Source of the DNA: Hanstruepera neustonica
GTDB lineage: Bacteria; Bacteroidota; Bacteroidia; Flavobacteriales; Flavobacteriaceae
Length of the DNA: 64,000 nt
NCBI RefSeq assembly: GCF_002895005.1
Contig: NZ_POWF01000006.1
Coordinates: 108,957-172,956, forward strand
Direction of reading: 5' to 3'
In this document: positions 26,412-34,976 of the stretch, piece after piece
Layout of the letters: each line of letters begins with the position of its first letter
How positions within the stretch are numbered: the stretch's first letter is position 1
Notes under the pieces: model-generated
The model's input: only the letters and a program-made list of their open reading frames with translations
Told to the model about the DNA's origin: nothing
Databases searched by the model: none
Position numbers and translations under genes: made by a program

Positions 26412-27725
26412 TTATTCTTTAATCCGTTCAATCTTGGCACCTATCGCCCGTAATCGCTCGTCAATGTTTTCATAACCTCTATCAATCTGCTCAATATTGT
26501 GAATCACCGAAGTACCTTTAGCAGAAAGCGCTGCAATCAACAAGGAAACACCGGCACGAATATCGGGCGATGTCATAGTCGTCGCTTTTAGGGTTGATTT
26601 AAAATCGTGCCCAATTACGGTGGCCCGATGCGGATCGCATAAAATAATTTTCGCACCCATATCAATCAACTTATCTACGAAGAACAAGCGACTTTCAAAC
26701 ATTTTTTGATGAACCAATACGCTACCTCTTGCTTGCGTTGCTACAACTAATATGATACTCAATAAATCAGGTGTAAATCCTGGCCATGGCGCATCTGATA
26801 TGGTTAAGATGGAACCATCAATATAATTTTGAATTTCATAGCCATCAGTATGTGCTGGGATATGAATATCATCACCCTGTCTTTCAACCGTAATCCCCAA
26901 TTTTCTGAACACATTGGGTATTTGCCCCAAATCATCCCAACTCACATTGGTAATGGTCAGTTCACTTTTGGTCATGGCCGCTAAACCAATCCAGCTACCT
27001 ATTTCAATCATATCAGGTAACATGGTATGCTCCGTACCACCCAAACTATCAACACCATCAATAATTAACATATTAGAACCAATACCTTGAATTTTGGCAC
27101 CCATTCTATTCAACATTTTACACAGCTGTTGCAAATACGGCTCGCAGGCCGCATTGTAAATGGTAGTGGTACCCTCTGCCAAAACCGCTGCCATCACAAT
27201 ATTGGCTGTACCTGTAACAGAAGCTTCATCTAAAAGCATATAAGTACCAACCAATTTCTCGGCCTCTACTCCATAAAAATAGTCTTCACGGTTATAGCGG
27301 AATTTAGCACCTAGATTAATAAACCCTTCAAAATGGGTATCTAATCGTCTTCTACCTATTTTATCACCACCAGGTTTTGGAATATAACCTTTGCCAAAAC
27401 GGGCCAATAAAGGTCCAACAATCATAATAGAACCACGCAAACCACGGCCATCTTCCTTAAAGGCTTCAGATTCCAGATACTTCAAATTCACCTCATCTGC
27501 TTGGAAAGAATAGGAATTAGCACCCAGTTTTTCAATCTTGACACCTAATTTCTTTAAAAGCTCAATGAGTTTATTAACATCAACAATGTCCGGAATATTA
27601 TGGATCGTAACTTGTTTAGGAGTTAAGAGTACAGCACATAAAATTTGTAGTGCTTCGTTTTTGGCGCCTTGAGGTTGAATCTTTCCTTTTAATTGATGAC
27701 CGCCTTCAATTTTAAATATTCCCAT
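26412..27725 (-). CDS. murA: UDP-N-acetylglucosamine 1-carboxyvinyltransferase MurA with Asp at the catalytic Cys position
   Basis: 437 residues of the EPSP synthase-like fold. It performs the first committed step of peptidoglycan synthesis, adding enolpyruvate from PEP to UDP-GlcNAc. Markers are GAKNEALQI at residues 20-28 (Lys22, Asn23), the RGLRGSIMIVGPLLARFGK block, and PGGDKIGRRRLDTH. The loop residue that is Cys115 in E. coli is Asp121 here (codon GAT at 27365-27363). Cys-to-Asp MurA enzymes remain active and are not alkylated by fosfomycin. Cotranscribed with the DUF4290 gene five bases upstream. Confidence 0.95.
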   Translation of the reverse strand: MGIFKIEGGHQLKGKIQPQGAKNEALQILCAVLLTPKQVTIHNIPDIVDVNKLIELLKKLGVKIEKLGANSYSFQADEVNLKYLESEAFKEDGRGLRGSIMIVGPLLARFGKGYIPKPGGDKIGRRRLDTHFEGFINLGAKFRYNREDYFYGVEAEKLVGTYMLLDEASVTGTANIVMAAVLAEGTTTIYNAACEPYLQQLCKMLNRMGAKIQGIGSNMLIIDGVDSLGGTEHTMLPDMIEIGSWIGLAAMTKSELTITNVSWDDLGQIPNVFRKLGITVERQGDDIHIPAHTDGYEIQNYIDGSILTISDAPWPGFTPDLLSIILVVATQARGSVLVHQKMFESRLFFVDKLIDMGAKIILCDPHRATVIGHDFKSTLKATTMTSPDIRAGVSLLIAALSAKGTSVIHNIEQIDRGYENIDERLRAIGAKIERIKE

Positions 27726-27730
27726 GAAGT

Positions 27731-28369
27731 CTAATAGCGTTTTCTATTTCTGTTTTTTTTGTGATGTCCCTTTTTGGAATTAGAACCATACTTCTTCTTG
27801 TTTCGCATCAAACTGGTCGCATCGGTTAAATCCTCATCAGCGTGTATGAGATTAATTTTACCATCCGATAGTTCGCGTAAATGCTCAAAGATAACATCGT
27901 CCTCAACAGTATCCTTGTTCCAGTTCAAAAAGCACTTTTTCATATGGTTGGCAATAGTATATACCAATGCTTCTTTCATTTCACCATCCTCCCAGGTATT
28001 GGCAACATCTATCATCGTTTTGATATTGTTACCATAAAAACGGTATTTAGGGTGATTCTGTGGATATTTTAAAGGTTCAGGACGCTCTGCCAATACATCT
28101 TTGGATGGTTTCTCAAAAGGAGAATCAGCATCTAGTTCAAAATTGGACATGATAAACAACTGGTCCCAAAGTTTATGCTGAAAATCGGGTACATCTCGCA
28201 AATGCGGTTGCAAATTCCCCATAACTGATATAATGGCACGTGCCAGCTTGTTGCGTTCCTCCTTGGATTCCCGCGTCTTGGCATAATTTATCATTTTCTG
28301 CAAATGCCTACCGTACTCGGGAATAATCAAATGCTCGCGTTCTGAATTGTATTCTAAATGTTCTATCAA
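27731..28369 (-). CDS. DUF4290 family protein
   Basis: About 212 residues, soluble. The domain begins LEYNSEREHLIIPEYGRHLQKMINYAKTRESKEERNKLA, which is where family members normally start; the frame continues upstream to a TTG at 28402 but the extra residues are not conserved-looking, and no ATG is available, so I place the start at the TTG at 28369 with low certainty. The C-terminus is a very basic tail (NSKKGHHKKNRNRKRY), suggesting nucleic-acid contact. A Bacteroidota-specific family of unknown function usually found directly before murA. Confidence 0.85.
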   Translation of the reverse strand: MIEHLEYNSEREHLIIPEYGRHLQKMINYAKTRESKEERNKLARAIISVMGNLQPHLRDVPDFQHKLWDQLFIMSNFELDADSPFEKPSKDVLAERPEPLKYPQNHPKYRFYGNNIKTMIDVANTWEDGEMKEALVYTIANHMKKCFLNWNKDTVEDDVIFEHLRELSDGKINLIHADEDLTDATSLMRNKKKYGSNSKKGHHKKNRNRKRY

Positions 28370-28436
28370 AATAAAAAATGTGTAGATGTTAAGGTTTTGC
28401 AAGAAGTTTCATGCTTGCGCAAAATACAAAAAAAAA

Positions 28437-28730
28437 CTAAAGGCTAATAATCCCTTCCACCTTTTCTGAAACTTCAATATACTTGGCTACAACCGCCTCT
28501 GGATTCTTCATATTCACATGAATGGAAACACTGGTATATTTGCCGTTTTTAGAGGCTTTGGTGGTAATCACGGCACCAACACCATTAAACAGGTTTTCCA
28601 CATCCTGAATACCTGTAGAATCTGTTACCACAATAAACTTGAACAAATATTCTGTTGGCCAGGAACTGGTTTCGTATAATTGTATTTTTAGCTTTTCGTA
28701 AAAGGCTCTTTCTTTATTTTCTTCGCTCAT
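28437..28730 (-). CDS. DUF493 (YbeD-like) family protein
   Basis: 97 residues, an ACT-like alpha/beta fold: WPTEYLFKFIVVTDSTGIQDVENLF, then TTKASKNGKYTSVSIHVNMKNPEAVVAKYIEVSEKVEGIISL. Function unknown; the E. coli homologue YbeD is a small regulatory-like protein. It reads leftward from its own promoter at 28752-28759. Confidence 0.9.
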   Translation of the reverse strand: MSEENKERAFYEKLKIQLYETSSWPTEYLFKFIVVTDSTGIQDVENLFNGVGAVITTKASKNGKYTSVSIHVNMKNPEAVVAKYIEVSEKVEGIISL

Positions 28731-28751
28731 AATCGTTTTTAAGATAAACTA

Positions 28752-28772
28752 CAAAGATAGGCTTTACCTTTG
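28752..28772. promoter_or_regulatory. Divergent promoter pair between DUF493 and the P-loop gene
   Basis: Leftward TATCTTTG at 28759-28752 predicts a start near 28746 for DUF493. Rightward TACCTTTG at 28765-28772 predicts a start near 28779, five bases before the TTG at 28784. The two -7 boxes are five bases apart, so binding of polymerase at one probably excludes the other. Confidence 0.6.
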
Positions 28773-28783
28773 TATTTTTTAGT

Positions 28784-29368
28784 TTGGGTTTTAATTACGA
28801 ATTTTACAGCCAAAACCTTGCCAAATTGAACACAAAACGAATTGTTATCACGGGTGGTCCAGGTACCGGAAAAACATCCATCATTAACGAATTGCTATCC
28901 CGCGGACATATTTGCCTGGAAGAAATTTCCAGACAGGTCACACTCAAAGCCCGTGAAGATGGTGTGGATCAATTGTTTTTAACACAACCACTCTTATTCA
29001 GTGAATTGTTATTGGCAGGTCGTGAAAAGCAATATCATCAAGCTGAAAAATTACCGTCTGACCATGTGTTTTTAGACCGTGGCATACCTGACGTTTTGGC
29101 GTACATGGACTATATTGGGGATTCCTATCCAGAGACTTTTATAAACAGTTGTAAAACCCATACCTATGATATGGTTTTTATTTTAGAGCCCTGGCAGGAA
29201 ATTTTTGTTAGTGATAATGAACGCTACGAAAACTTTGATCAAGCCGTCAAAATACACCATCACTTATTGAATACCTATGAACGGTTCAACTACAAGCTAA
29301 TGGATGTGCCATTTGATAGTGTTGAAAATAGGGCACTACATATCCTAAATTCTATAAAGAACCTCTAA
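28784..29368 (+). CDS. AAA-type P-loop ATPase / predicted kinase
   Basis: 194 residues. Walker A is GGPGTGKTS near residue 25; FLDRGIPDVLAYMDYIGD is a thymidylate-kinase-like DRG motif and MVFILEPWQEIFVSDNERYENFDQA the lid region. This AAA_28 group is annotated as ATPases or nucleotide kinases without a known substrate. No in-frame ATG exists near the front, so TTG at 28784 is the likely start. TAATG overlap with recQ indicates coupling. Confidence 0.85.
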   Translation: MGFNYEFYSQNLAKLNTKRIVITGGPGTGKTSIINELLSRGHICLEEISRQVTLKAREDGVDQLFLTQPLLFSELLLAGREKQYHQAEKLPSDHVFLDRGIPDVLAYMDYIGDSYPETFINSCKTHTYDMVFILEPWQEIFVSDNERYENFDQAVKIHHHLLNTYERFNYKLMDVPFDSVENRALHILNSIKNL

Positions 29369-31272
29369 TGGAGCAACCCATTGATATATTGGAAACATAT
29401 TGGGGTTTCACAACTTTTAGACCCCTTCAAGAAGATATCATTCAGGCAGTTCTGGAAAACGAAGATACCTTTGCGTTACTACCAACCGGTGGCGGTAAAT
29501 CCATGTGTTTCCAAATTCCTGCCCTCATCAAAGATGGTATTTGCCTGGTGGTATCACCTTTGGTGGCCCTGATGAAAAACCAGGTTCAAACGCTTAATGA
29601 TAAAGGCATTAAAGCCATGGCTCTGACCAGCGGTATATCGTATGATGAATTGGATACCAAGCTCGATAATTGCATTTATGGCAACTACAAATTTCTGTAT
29701 CTGTCGCCAGAACGCTTGCAACAGGAAATCGTCCAGGATCGTATCAGGCAAATGCCCGTAAACCTCATTGCGGTGGATGAAGCCCATTGTATCTCGCAAT
29801 GGGGACATGATTTCAGACCTGCCTACAGAAACATTGCGCAATTACGGGAATGGCATCCTCAAGTCAATTGTATAGCCTTAACGGCTTCTGCGACGCCAGA
29901 AGTAGTTAACGATATTGTCACGGAACTGGATTTTATCAATCCTAAAATATTTAAGCAATCCTTCCATAGAAGTAATTTGGCTTACATGACCTTTGACACC
30001 AACGACAAGCGTTATGAAATCCTAAGGATACTCAAAAAAAATCCAGAACCAGCCATAATCTATGTCCGCAATAGAAAATTGACCATCGAGTTAAGCAGTT
30101 ATTTAAGCAACAATGGTATAGCGGCAACCTACTTTCATGGCGGACTGTCCAATACCGAAAAAACAGAGCAGTTAAATGATTGGCTCTCGGAAAAACAATT
30201 GGTTATGGTGGCTACCAATGCCTTTGGTATGGGTATCGATAAACCCAATGTGAAAACCGTCATACATTTCAGTTTACCCGATAGCTTGGAAAGTTATTTT
30301 CAGGAAGCTGGAAGGGCCGGTAGAAATGGGAACAAAGCCTTTGCTGTTATTTTGAAGGGCAAGCAGGACGACCTGCATTTAAAAAATCAGTTTTTAAGTG
30401 CCTTACCGTCGGTAGATTTTATAAAAACAGTTTACCGAAAGCTCTGCAACTATTTTCAAATTCCTTACGGTGAAGGACAACAGGCAACCTATAATTTCAA
30501 CTTCAACCTGTTTTGCAAAACCTATGGGTTTGAAAGTTCAGTGACTTACAATGCCATTCAGGCTTTGGATAGAAGCAGCATTATTAGCTTGACCCAGCAA
30601 TTTAAGAACCATACCCAATTACAGTTTATTGTAGCCAACGACCCCTTGTTTGACTATCTGGATACCTATCCCGAGCTGGCTATGGTTACAAAATCCATAT
30701 TACGCACCTATGGCGGTGTGTTTGAACATGAAACACCTATAAACACCTTGCGTATTTCTGAAAAAGCAGGTATCACGGAACCGCAATTGGAACAGCATCT
30801 CCGTAAGTTGGAAAAGGATGAGATCATCGCATTAAAACTATCCAAAACCGATGCCCAGATTACCTTTATAGAACCACGGGAAGACGATAAAACCATCAAC
30901 CGCATCGCCCAGACCATTGACCAGCAAAACACCTTGAAAAAGAAACAGATTCAATCGGTTTTAGACTATGTGGATAATCAAATAAGCTGTAAGAGCGTCC
31001 AACTACTCACCTATTTTGGTGAAACCCATGTTCAGGATTGTGGCATCTGTTCGGTTTGTATTCAAAAGAAAAAAACCACACATATACCAGACGCCAAATC
31101 GGTTAGGCATGCCATTATCGCGCAATTGGAAAACCAACCCCTGTCGTCTCGAGAGCTCACAGAGCGCTTACCCTATAACAAGGAGGAAATACAAGAAACC
31201 TTAAATATATTATTGGAACATCACATTATTGACATCACCAAAACAAACACCTATAAATTAGCACACCTATGA
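29368..31272 (+). CDS. recQ: RecQ-family ATP-dependent DNA helicase
   Basis: 634 residues. Helicase motifs in order: LLPTGGGKSMCFQIPAL (I), VVSPLVALMKNQV (Ia), AVDEAHCISQWGHDFRPAY (II, DEAH plus the RecQ aromatic-rich loop), ALTASATPEV (III), TYFHGGL (IV), VMVATNAFGMGIDKPNV (V), YFQEAGRAGRNG (VI). The C-terminal zinc-binding RQC cysteines are present (CGICSVC). No clear HRDC domain is visible, which is usual for the shorter bacterial RecQ type. Unwinds DNA 3'-5' in repair. Overlaps fmt by four bases. Confidence 0.94.
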   Translation: MEQPIDILETYWGFTTFRPLQEDIIQAVLENEDTFALLPTGGGKSMCFQIPALIKDGICLVVSPLVALMKNQVQTLNDKGIKAMALTSGISYDELDTKLDNCIYGNYKFLYLSPERLQQEIVQDRIRQMPVNLIAVDEAHCISQWGHDFRPAYRNIAQLREWHPQVNCIALTASATPEVVNDIVTELDFINPKIFKQSFHRSNLAYMTFDTNDKRYEILRILKKNPEPAIIYVRNRKLTIELSSYLSNNGIAATYFHGGLSNTEKTEQLNDWLSEKQLVMVATNAFGMGIDKPNVKTVIHFSLPDSLESYFQEAGRAGRNGNKAFAVILKGKQDDLHLKNQFLSALPSVDFIKTVYRKLCNYFQIPYGEGQQATYNFNFNLFCKTYGFESSVTYNAIQALDRSSIISLTQQFKNHTQLQFIVANDPLFDYLDTYPELAMVTKSILRTYGGVFEHETPINTLRISEKAGITEPQLEQHLRKLEKDEIIALKLSKTDAQITFIEPREDDKTINRIAQTIDQQNTLKKKQIQSVLDYVDNQISCKSVQLLTYFGETHVQDCGICSVCIQKKKTTHIPDAKSVRHAIIAQLENQPLSSRELTERLPYNKEEIQETLNILLEHHIIDITKTNTYKLAHL

Positions 31273-32219
31273 GCACCAAATTACGAATAGTCTTTATGGG
31301 CACACCAGACTTCGCTGTAGCAACCCTAAAAACCTTGGTTGAAAACCAGTACCATATTGTGGGAGTCATCACAGCACCCGATAAACCGGCTGGCAGAGGT
31401 CGTAAACTTCAGGAGTCGGCTGTAAAAACCTATGCTCAATCTCAAGGTCTGCACATCCTGCAACCCACCAACCTGAAGAGCGATGACTTCATTCAAGAAT
31501 TGCAAGACTTGCAAGCCAATTTACAGATTGTGGTCGCCTTTAGAATGCTACCCAAAGTCGTATGGCAAATGCCCGAATTAGGGACTTTCAATCTGCATGC
31601 TTCCCTGCTGCCCAACTATCGTGGTGCAGCACCTATTAATTGGGCCATTATCAATGGGGAAACCAAAACGGGAGTCTCAACCTTCTTTATTGATGAAAAA
31701 ATTGACACAGGCGATATGATTCTACAACAGGAAGTCGCTATTGAACCCGAGGATAATGCCGGCAGCTTGCATGATAAACTGATGCATGTGGGCAGCCAGT
31801 TGGTATTGGAAACCGTCAAGCGCATTGAAGCAGGCACAGTAAAAACCGTTCCGCAGGATGAAACCAGTGCCATGAAAGATGCCAACAAACTTCATCGAGA
31901 TAATACCAAAATCAATTGGAACGACACCATATATCATATACACAATAAAGTACGCGGCTTAAATCCCTATCCAGGCGCTTGGTGCTATTTAGAGAATGGT
32001 AAGGAAACTCTTGAAATCAAAATCTATGAAACATCCATGGACTTCGCAACCCACAATTTGGAGACTGGAACTGTTGTGTCCGATAAAAAAACGCTAAAAG
32101 TAGCAGTCACAGACGGTTATATTTTGATACAGGAAATCAAGCTTCCTGGGAAGCGAAAAATGGACGCGCCATCCCTTTTAAACGGTTATCAATTTCTCAC
32201 CAATGCCAAAATGCTGTAA
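31269..32219 (+). CDS. fmt: Methionyl-tRNA formyltransferase
   Basis: 316 residues. The N-terminal formyltransferase domain carries LHASLLPNYRGAAPINWAI with the catalytic His (and Asn nearby), and FIDEKIDTGDMILQ. The C-terminal domain recognises the initiator tRNA. It adds a formyl group from 10-formyl-THF to Met-tRNA. Starts inside the recQ stop (ATGA). Confidence 0.95.
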   Translation: MSTKLRIVFMGTPDFAVATLKTLVENQYHIVGVITAPDKPAGRGRKLQESAVKTYAQSQGLHILQPTNLKSDDFIQELQDLQANLQIVVAFRMLPKVVWQMPELGTFNLHASLLPNYRGAAPINWAIINGETKTGVSTFFIDEKIDTGDMILQQEVAIEPEDNAGSLHDKLMHVGSQLVLETVKRIEAGTVKTVPQDETSAMKDANKLHRDNTKINWNDTIYHIHNKVRGLNPYPGAWCYLENGKETLEIKIYETSMDFATHNLETGTVVSDKKTLKVAVTDGYILIQEIKLPGKRKMDAPSLLNGYQFLTNAKML

Positions 32220-32323
32220 ACCCCTATTAACACTCATATTTTAAAAACATCGACAAAATGCATAACCTTTATTAACAAATGTCTCAAGTTATTAACAAAA
32301 TCGAGCATTTGCCACGCCATTAC

Positions 32324-32353
32324 TTGCATGATACGATAATCCGTATAAATTTG
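32324..32353 (+). promoter_or_regulatory. Strong promoter of the HU gene
   Basis: TTG at 32324-32326 and TAAATTTG at 32346-32353 are exactly 19 bases apart, the full Bacteroidota consensus; start expected near 32360, leaving a leader of about 54 bases before the ATG at 32414. Confidence 0.78.
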
Positions 32354-32413
32354 TAGAGGATTTAACAAAAAACATGTTTAACCAACAATTTATTAATAAT
32401 TAAAAATTAAATT

Positions 32414-32686
32414 ATGAACAAAACAGATTTAATCGATGCAATGGCAGAACACGCAGGAATTACTAAAGCAGCTGCAAAAAAAGCTTTAGAATGTGCGTTA
32501 ATTGAAATTGAAGGAGCTTTACAAAAAGGTAACAGAGTTTCTTTAGTTGGATTTGGATCTTGGTCAGTTTCTAGAAGAGCTGCAAGAGATGGAAGAAACC
32601 CACAAACTGGAAAGACTATTAAAATCAAAGCTAAAAATGTAGTTAAATTTAAAGCTGGTTCTGATTTATCAAGAGCAGTAAACTAA
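32414..32686 (+). CDS. hup: HU-type nucleoid-associated DNA-binding protein
   Basis: 90 residues, the classical HU size. MNKTDLIDAMAEHAGITKAAAKKALE is the helical dimer base, and RAARDGRNPQTGKTIKIKAKNVVKFKAG includes the beta arm with the conserved RNPQTG tip that intercalates into DNA. Compacts the chromosome. Strong promoter, biased codons (GGA, GCT) and its own terminator fit high expression. Confidence 0.97.
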   Translation: MNKTDLIDAMAEHAGITKAAAKKALECALIEIEGALQKGNRVSLVGFGSWSVSRRAARDGRNPQTGKTIKIKAKNVVKFKAGSDLSRAVN

Positions 32687-32710
32687 TTTAAGCTTTATTA
32701 TAACGTTAAT

Positions 32711-32741
32711 AAAAGGTCTTCAGTTTCTGAAGGCCTTTTTT
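32711..32741 (+). terminator. Terminator of the HU gene
   Basis: Hairpin AAAAGGTCTTCAG/CTGAAGGCCTTTT (one G-T pair) with a TTT loop followed by a T run. Confidence 0.85.
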
Positions 32742-32810
32742 AGTTATAGCCCTTCAGTATTTGATTTTAAGAAAAAAAATGTTAGATTTAGTATGTAAAC
32801 TCGCAACTAT

Positions 32811-33371
32811 ATGATTACAATCCAGCCCAAAAAAGGTCACTTGTTAATCGCCGAACCAGCTATTATTGGCGATGTTTCTTTTAACCGTTCCATAATCCTA
32901 CTGGCAGACCACAATGACGAAGGGTCTATAGGCTTCATCCTCAACAAACCACTAGAATACACCATCAATGACCTCATTCCGGAAGTCGATGCGCACTTCA
33001 AGGTTTACAATGGTGGCCCTGTTGAACAGGATAACCTCTACTTCATCCATCAGGTACCGGATCTCATTCCGGAAAGCATCGAGATTTCCTTGGGTATATA
33101 TTGGGGTGGTGACTTCAATAAGGTAGCCGAACTCATTGCTAACAACAAATTAAACGAAAAGCACATTCGATTCTTTTTAGGCTATTCCGGTTGGGATGCC
33201 AACCAGTTAAACGAGGAACTCAAGTCCAATTCCTGGATTGTTACCGAAAATGTCTATAAGAAATCCATTATTGAAAAGGACTACGAAACCTTCTGGAAGG
33301 AAAAAATGATGGAGTTTGGTGGTGAGTACTCCATTTGGTCCAACGCCCCCGAAGACCCTAGTTTTAACTAG
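32811..33371 (+). CDS. YqgE/AlgH family protein
   Basis: 186 residues, soluble. GHLLIAEPAI...SFNRSIILLADHNDEGSIGFILNKPLE and YNGGPVEQDNLYFIHQVPDLI and FFLGYSGWDANQL are the three conserved blocks. Function in bacteria is unknown apart from an old link with alginate regulation. Its end overlaps the opposing class IV aminotransferase by eight bases. Confidence 0.92.
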   Translation: MITIQPKKGHLLIAEPAIIGDVSFNRSIILLADHNDEGSIGFILNKPLEYTINDLIPEVDAHFKVYNGGPVEQDNLYFIHQVPDLIPESIEISLGIYWGGDFNKVAELIANNKLNEKHIRFFLGYSGWDANQLNEELKSNSWIVTENVYKKSIIEKDYETFWKEKMMEFGGEYSIWSNAPEDPSFN

Positions 33372-34209
33372 TCAGGCGAATCTTCACGTTCAGTTTTTGA
33401 AATAAATCCTTGGCCACCTTGTGGGCAAAAACCTTCTTACGGTATTGACTAACTGGTTGAATACCGCCTATCACATTGGTTATAAACAACTCATCAGCCT
33501 TTTGCAGTTCAAACGGTGATATGGAAGCTTCCTCCAACTCATAATCTTTAGAACTGGTTATCAAATCCATCACCTGTTTCCGCATAATCCCTTTCAGGCA
33601 ACCATCAGCCAAAGGCGGTGTTTTAATGGTGTTACCGTTTACTAAAAAGACATTCCCATTCAGGGCTTCCACCACATTTTTGTTGGTATTCAGCAACAAG
33701 CAATTGTGAAAGTTATTCTCTTTGGCAAACACACTTCCCACCACATTCAGGGCGCGGTTATTGGTCTTTAGGGTTGATAGTAGTCCAGGTGCTAGGTAGT
33801 AATCTTTAAAGAGCTCCACTTCATAAGCCTCATCACGAAACAGATAAAACGGTTCATCCAACGGGCTAGCCTGTATTACAAAACCCACACCATTATCTTT
33901 TGGGGTATACAGTCCGCCGGTATTTCTAAACACGGCTAATTTCACTCGAGCAGTTTGGTTTTCTAAATTATTGGCTTGCAAGGTAGCGACCAACTGCGCT
34001 TCTAAAAACTCCATAGTAAAGTTCATGGGGATTTCCATACGCAGTATACGCATGGACGCCATCAGTCTAAAGTAATGGTCCTCCCAAAACAAGGGTTTCC
34101 CTATCGAGCAGCGCATGGTTTCAAAAACCATATCGCCATAGTTAAAACCACGGTTATTGCTATCGATTATACTGGTGTTTTCGGTAAGTGTGCCGTTATC
34201 ATTAATCAT
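33364..34209 (-). CDS. Class IV aminotransferase (aminodeoxychorismate lyase / branched-chain type)
   Basis: About 281 residues from the ATG at 34209. RGFNYGDMVFETMRC holds the fold type IV entry motif, TLKTNNRALNVVGSVFAKE contains the PLP-binding Lys, and FITNVIGGIQPV closes the cofactor site. Substrate could be aminodeoxychorismate (folate), branched-chain amino acids or D-amino acids; it cannot be decided by reading. A frame extension to TTG at 34236 is rejected because a TATCTTTG box covers it. Confidence 0.88.
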   Translation of the reverse strand: MINDNGTLTENTSIIDSNNRGFNYGDMVFETMRCSIGKPLFWEDHYFRLMASMRILRMEIPMNFTMEFLEAQLVATLQANNLENQTARVKLAVFRNTGGLYTPKDNGVGFVIQASPLDEPFYLFRDEAYEVELFKDYYLAPGLLSTLKTNNRALNVVGSVFAKENNFHNCLLLNTNKNVVEALNGNVFLVNGNTIKTPPLADGCLKGIMRKQVMDLITSSKDYELEEASISPFELQKADELFITNVIGGIQPVSQYRKKVFAHKVAKDLFQKLNVKIRLTS

Positions 34210-34215
34210 AAAAAA

Positions 34216-34241
34216 GTCCCAAAAATTTTGGGACAAAGATA
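34216..34241 (-). promoter_or_regulatory. Promoter with start-site palindrome before the class IV aminotransferase
   Basis: TATCTTTG is at 34241-34234, so transcription should start near 34227. A perfect 9-bp inverted repeat GTCCCAAAA-A-TTTTGGGAC (34216-34234) is centred on that point. It could be an operator for a dimeric repressor or a leader hairpin. Confidence 0.55.
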
Positions 34242-34263
34242 GGCTTTATATTAAAAAGGGTTG

Positions 34264-34650
34264 TTATGCCGAACCCAATACTTGCTTTAAATCCGAGATT
34301 TGATTTTCCCAAAGCATCTTGGCCTCTTCCACCTCATCTTCCTCGGCAAAATCAATCACGATGACCGATACATCCTTGGTAATCTCATCCACCTGAATGC
34401 GAATTTCAAAATAGTAAGGTTCATCCTCATCGGCTACCCACTTAAACTTGATGCGCTCGCCACTTTTCTTGCTCACCAACTTGGCTTGCTCCTCGGTGCC
34501 GTCCCAAATAAAGCGAAACAATTCACCACGGGAATTCACGTTTTCGGCAAACCATTCAGAAAGGCCTGACGGTGTAGAAATGTATTGATATAATAGTTGT
34601 GGTGAAGCATGTATTGGAAACTCCATTTCAAATTTCACTTTTTCGTCCAT
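34264..34650 (-). CDS. START-like domain protein (flavobacterial SRPBCC)
   Basis: 128 residues: FEMEFPIHASPQLLYQYISTPSGLSEWFAENVNSRG is the START/AHSA1-like opening, IKFKWVADEDEPYYFEIRI and a C-terminal helix follow. Soluble, hydrophobic-ligand-binding fold; function unknown, conserved in flavobacteria. ATG at 34650. Confidence 0.88.
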   Translation of the reverse strand: MDEKVKFEMEFPIHASPQLLYQYISTPSGLSEWFAENVNSRGELFRFIWDGTEEQAKLVSKKSGERIKFKWVADEDEPYYFEIRIQVDEITKDVSVIVIDFAEEDEVEEAKMLWENQISDLKQVLGSA

Positions 34651-34739
34651 AGTCGTTGTTATGTTTGTGCGCTCAATATATACATTAATTGAGAAGTTTT
34701 CAAAACTATTTTTTATAAATATTTTATACGGACATTTAT

Positions 34740-34769
34740 TTGTACTGAATAAATTTGTTGTTATATTTG
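34740..34769 (+). promoter_or_regulatory. Promoter of tRNA-Met
   Basis: TTG at 34740-34742 and TATATTTG at 34762-34769, 19 bases apart, a full Bacteroidota consensus; start near 34776, seven bases before the tRNA. Confidence 0.75.
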
Positions 34770-34782
34770 CAGCCTTAAAAAC

Positions 34783-34856
34783 GGCGAGGTAGCTCAGTTG
34801 GTTAGAGCGTTGGATTCATAACCCAGAGGTCACGAGTTCAAATCTCGTCCTCGCTA
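34783..34856 (+). tRNA. tRNA-Met (CAT)
   Basis: Cloverleaf: acceptor GGCGAGG with CCTCGCT (one G-U pair), D arm GCTCAG...GAGC, anticodon loop TTCATAA with anticodon CAT, T loop TTCAAAT. Lacks the three G-C pairs of an initiator anticodon stem, so elongator Met is most likely; a CAT-reading tRNA-Ile2 cannot be excluded. The last anticodon-stem pair (31:39) reads A-C. CCA is not encoded. Confidence 0.9.
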
Positions 34857-34858
34857 CA

Positions 34859-34976
34859 GCAGTAAAAGCCTGATGGAAACATCAGGCTTTTTTTATACCC
34901 CAAAGCGTCAAGCTTGCTTGTAAGCGCAGGGGTGTAAAAAAGGTCTGCAATACGCAGTATTGCGGGCTTTTACTGC
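34859..34976. repeat. Composite inverted-repeat element at the 3' side of tRNA-Met
   Basis: GCAGTAAAAGCC at 34859-34870 is exactly complementary to GGCTTTTACTGC at 34965-34976. Inside lie the tRNA terminator (34865-34890) and another hairpin GCAATAC-GCA-GTATTGC (34947-34963). The arms can therefore form alternative structures with the terminator. Confidence 0.6.
34865..34890 (+). terminator. Terminator after tRNA-Met
   Basis: 11-bp stem AAAGCCTGATG/CATCAGGCTTT with a GAAA loop, then seven T. It forms part of the larger structured element at 34859-34976. Confidence 0.85.

Noticed and set aside
34210..34236. Extended start of the class IV aminotransferase
   Set aside because: The extra codons lie in the palindrome and promoter box.
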